A stretch of 64,000 nucleotides of DNA, from positions 124,001-188,000 of the forward strand of contig JAOASC010000047.1 in assembly GCA_025210295.1 (NCBI GenBank), given 5' to 3'. Below, in pieces: positions 62,546 to 64,000 of the stretch (positions are counted from its first letter, which is position 1; each line of letters opens with the position of its first letter). Origin of the DNA: Flavobacteriales bacterium. GTDB lineage: Bacteria > Bacteroidota > Bacteroidia > Flavobacteriales_D > Parvicellaceae. The notes under the pieces are model-generated. The model did no database searches and was not told the origin of the DNA. It was given only the letters and a program-made list of their open reading frames with translations. Both the position numbers and the translations under genes were made by a program.

Positions 62546-63227
62546 TAAAGTTAAACACATAATCTATATGCCAAATTAATCGTTCTTTGCTTCCTTTATC
62601 TAAGGCTCTTTGTCCTGACAGCATAGAAGTAAAGAAGCAATATGAGTTTAATTTAGGGTTTACAATTTTTCTAGTCCCTAGTTTTTCGTCAAATTCAAAT
62701 TCGTAGCCCATCCATATATTTTTATTATTGTTCCTATCTGCTCCAAGTAATGTTCTTGCTTGAGTATTTGATACAACAATTACTTTAGGGTTTAAATATT
62801 CTAAGATAGATTTGGCTATATCTAGTTGTTCAACAATAAAATTTAACCCATCAGCAGACTTAAACAAAACATCTCTTATAAAAGCTTGTTCCGTTTCCTT
62901 AAATACTAATAAGTCTAAGTGTGCCCAAGTTAATTCTTTTTTGTAATCATCTTTTAGTATCCTTTGAATTTCTCCAAATGGCTTGAAATAGTAATGTCCT
63001 AAAGCTTGCTCTCTTGTATAAATACTAGAGTTTGTTGATTCACCATCATAAGATGGGTTTATTCCAACAAAAAGGATATCTACATCTTTAATTCCTTCAT
63101 CAAACTGAAAAGTAAAACCGCGATCTAGCAAGTTTTTTTCATACTTTCTAGTACTTGTATTTATAGAACTGTTTTTATACTTGTCCCAAATATTTTGATA
63201 AGATTCTATTAAAGTTTGGCCTTTCAT
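62535..63227 (-). CDS. Uracil-DNA glycosylase-superfamily-like protein
   Basis: A 230-aa protein. DILFVGINPSYDGE matches the first motif of the UDG superfamily, and VIVVSNTQARTLLGAD is a second core strand with a following helix. A C-terminal FFTSMLSGQRALDKGSKERLIWHI occupies the place of motif B. The central AHLDLLVFKETEQAF could hold the active-site region. It may be a base-processing or nucleic-acid-binding relative rather than a true glycosylase, since the catalytic HPSP motif is not seen. It lies in the accessory region, convergent with the exported barrel-like gene. Confidence 0.6.
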   Translation of the reverse strand: MKGQTLIESYQNIWDKYKNSSINTSTRKYEKNLLDRGFTFQFDEGIKDVDILFVGINPSYDGESTNSSIYTREQALGHYYFKPFGEIQRILKDDYKKELTWAHLDLLVFKETEQAFIRDVLFKSADGLNFIVEQLDIAKSILEYLNPKVIVVSNTQARTLLGADRNNNKNIWMGYEFEFDEKLGTRKIVNPKLNSYCFFTSMLSGQRALDKGSKERLIWHIDYVFNFIRK

Positions 63228-63313
63228 AATGATTCTTTTTTAGAATTAATTCGCAGATAAAATCAAGTATTTGATAAATAAAAAAATCAAATTCGGAACA
63301 AACTAAGAACTCT

Positions 63314-63928
63314 TTAATGCTTATTTTTAAGTAATTCTATCTTTTCAATATCTAAGCCTGTAATTTGAGCAATTAGGTCTACATCAAGGCCTTTCTTTAA
63401 AGCTTCGATCGCTATTTTTTGTTCCTTGTTTTTTAACTGTTTTGCCATTTTCTCCATTTTCTCCTTAATCTTATAAGGCGGCACATACTTTAAACTCAAT
63501 AGTAATTCATCCATTAAGCCATCAACTTTAAAACTAAAATAAGTTTTTTCCGAAATAATCAAATGATCTAATACTGGAGTATTGACAATCAATCCTGTTT
63601 GAATTAATCGATCTGTAACATCTTTATCTTCTTTAGAAGGTATCAAATCTCCTGTAGGATGGTTATGACATAAAATAACCTTAGCAGCACGTTTTTGCAA
63701 AGCAAAACTAAAAACCTCCATAGGTTCTACAGTAACAGACTTAAAAGAACCTAAACTCACTAATTCAATGAATAAAATACGGTTGTTATTTTCTAACCCA
63801 ATTACCCAAAAATGTTCGCGATTACGATCTATTAGCTGCTCTCTTAGAAAAATCTTTTGCATAACGCTATACAAATGATCTCCGTTAAGCACTTTTATTT
63901 TGTCTTCTTCGCTTAATTGTATATTCAT
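63314..63928 (-). CDS. RadC-like JAB-domain protein
   Basis: A 204-aa protein. The JAB/MPN metalloprotease-like domain has VILCHNHPTGDLIPSKEDKD, the H-x-H-P-x7-S-x2-D zinc motif, preceded by the Glu-bearing VEPMEVFSFALQKRAAK and followed by LDHLIISEKTYFSF. RadC family proteins are not true recombination-repair factors and often lie in mobile or defence-associated regions. The N-terminal helix-hairpin-helix of classical RadC is absent. A C-terminal 45-residue tail (AIEALKKGLDVDLIAQITGL) resembles the helical tail of Rpn/PD-(D/E)XK transposase-family proteins. Confidence 0.88.
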   Translation of the reverse strand: MNIQLSEEDKIKVLNGDHLYSVMQKIFLREQLIDRNREHFWVIGLENNNRILFIELVSLGSFKSVTVEPMEVFSFALQKRAAKVILCHNHPTGDLIPSKEDKDVTDRLIQTGLIVNTPVLDHLIISEKTYFSFKVDGLMDELLLSLKYVPPYKIKEKMEKMAKQLKNKEQKIAIEALKKGLDVDLIAQITGLDIEKIELLKNKH

Positions 63929-64000
63929 GATTATAAAATAACTTTATTAATTTTTTTATCAGTTTCTTACCTACTAGTAAACATAAAGAAAGTTTTACTT

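Overview
The window is low-GC DNA from a member of the Bacteroidota, most likely a marine or aquatic Flavobacteriales-type bacterium. Four secreted proteins carry C-terminal type IX secretion (Por) sorting domains, and the gene content fits the phylum: DUF349, OstA-like, DUF4268, Nif3 next to a zinc-ribbon-type coiled coil, FKBP lipoproteins beside an NrnA-type phosphoesterase, SurE and LpxB. Starts lack Shine-Dalgarno sequences. Promoters follow the Bacteroidota pattern, with a -7 element TAnnTTTG (or TAnnTTCG) and a TTTG element about 20 bp upstream. I cannot name the genus.

Layout. 0-5.5 kb: 3' end of a MutS-family ATPase, two exported proteins, then a FIST sensor protein paired with a soluble hybrid histidine kinase. 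5.5-14.5 kb: DUF349 protein; a TetR-controlled block (FAD monooxygenase and DUF2867 protein divergent from tetR, with two matching palindromic operators); a GMC oxidoreductase; a T9SS beta-helix protein; a subtilase. 14.6-22.2 kb: TolC-type protein, a large PLP enzyme of the Cys/Met family, a lipoprotein, gyrA. 22.5-30.3 kb: cupin lipoprotein, a nested tandem-repeat array (four 161-bp cores separated by variable octamer runs), OstA-like protein, acetyltransferase, EamA transporter, YbdG-like channel, T9SS hydrolase, KdsC-like HAD protein. 30.3-41.6 kb, minus strand: YwqK-type lipoprotein, YdcF, uracil-DNA glycosylase family protein, lipoproteins, TPR protein, a zinc-ribbon-family protein that has lost all four cysteines, Nif3, and a 1460-aa T9SS subtilase. 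41.7-47.5 kb, plus strand: B12-type radical SAM protein, CoA transferase, FMN reductase, YgiD dioxygenase, and an ECF sigma cassette with its own ECF-type promoter. 47.5-55.2 kb, minus strand: two FKBP lipoproteins with NrnA, two secreted proteins, SpoIID, LpxB and SurE. 55.3-59 kb: DUF4139 protein, T9SS protein, FtsB/DivIC-like protein, DUF4268 protein.

59-64 kb is accessory in character. An intact elongator tRNA-Met(CAT) is followed by two further copies of its 3' end, arranged as tandem modules. One module encloses a complete GIY-YIG nuclease gene whose last codons and stop are formed by the tRNA-derived repeat. A tyrosine-recombinase remnant lies just beyond, followed by unrecognised AT-rich genes, a UDG-fold protein and a RadC-like JAB-domain protein. 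This tRNA/GIY-YIG module is the best candidate in the window for a poorly described system. Other points for a second look are the octamer/161-bp array, the cysteine-free zinc ribbon, the apparently leaderless genes and the possible double-domain PLP enzyme.
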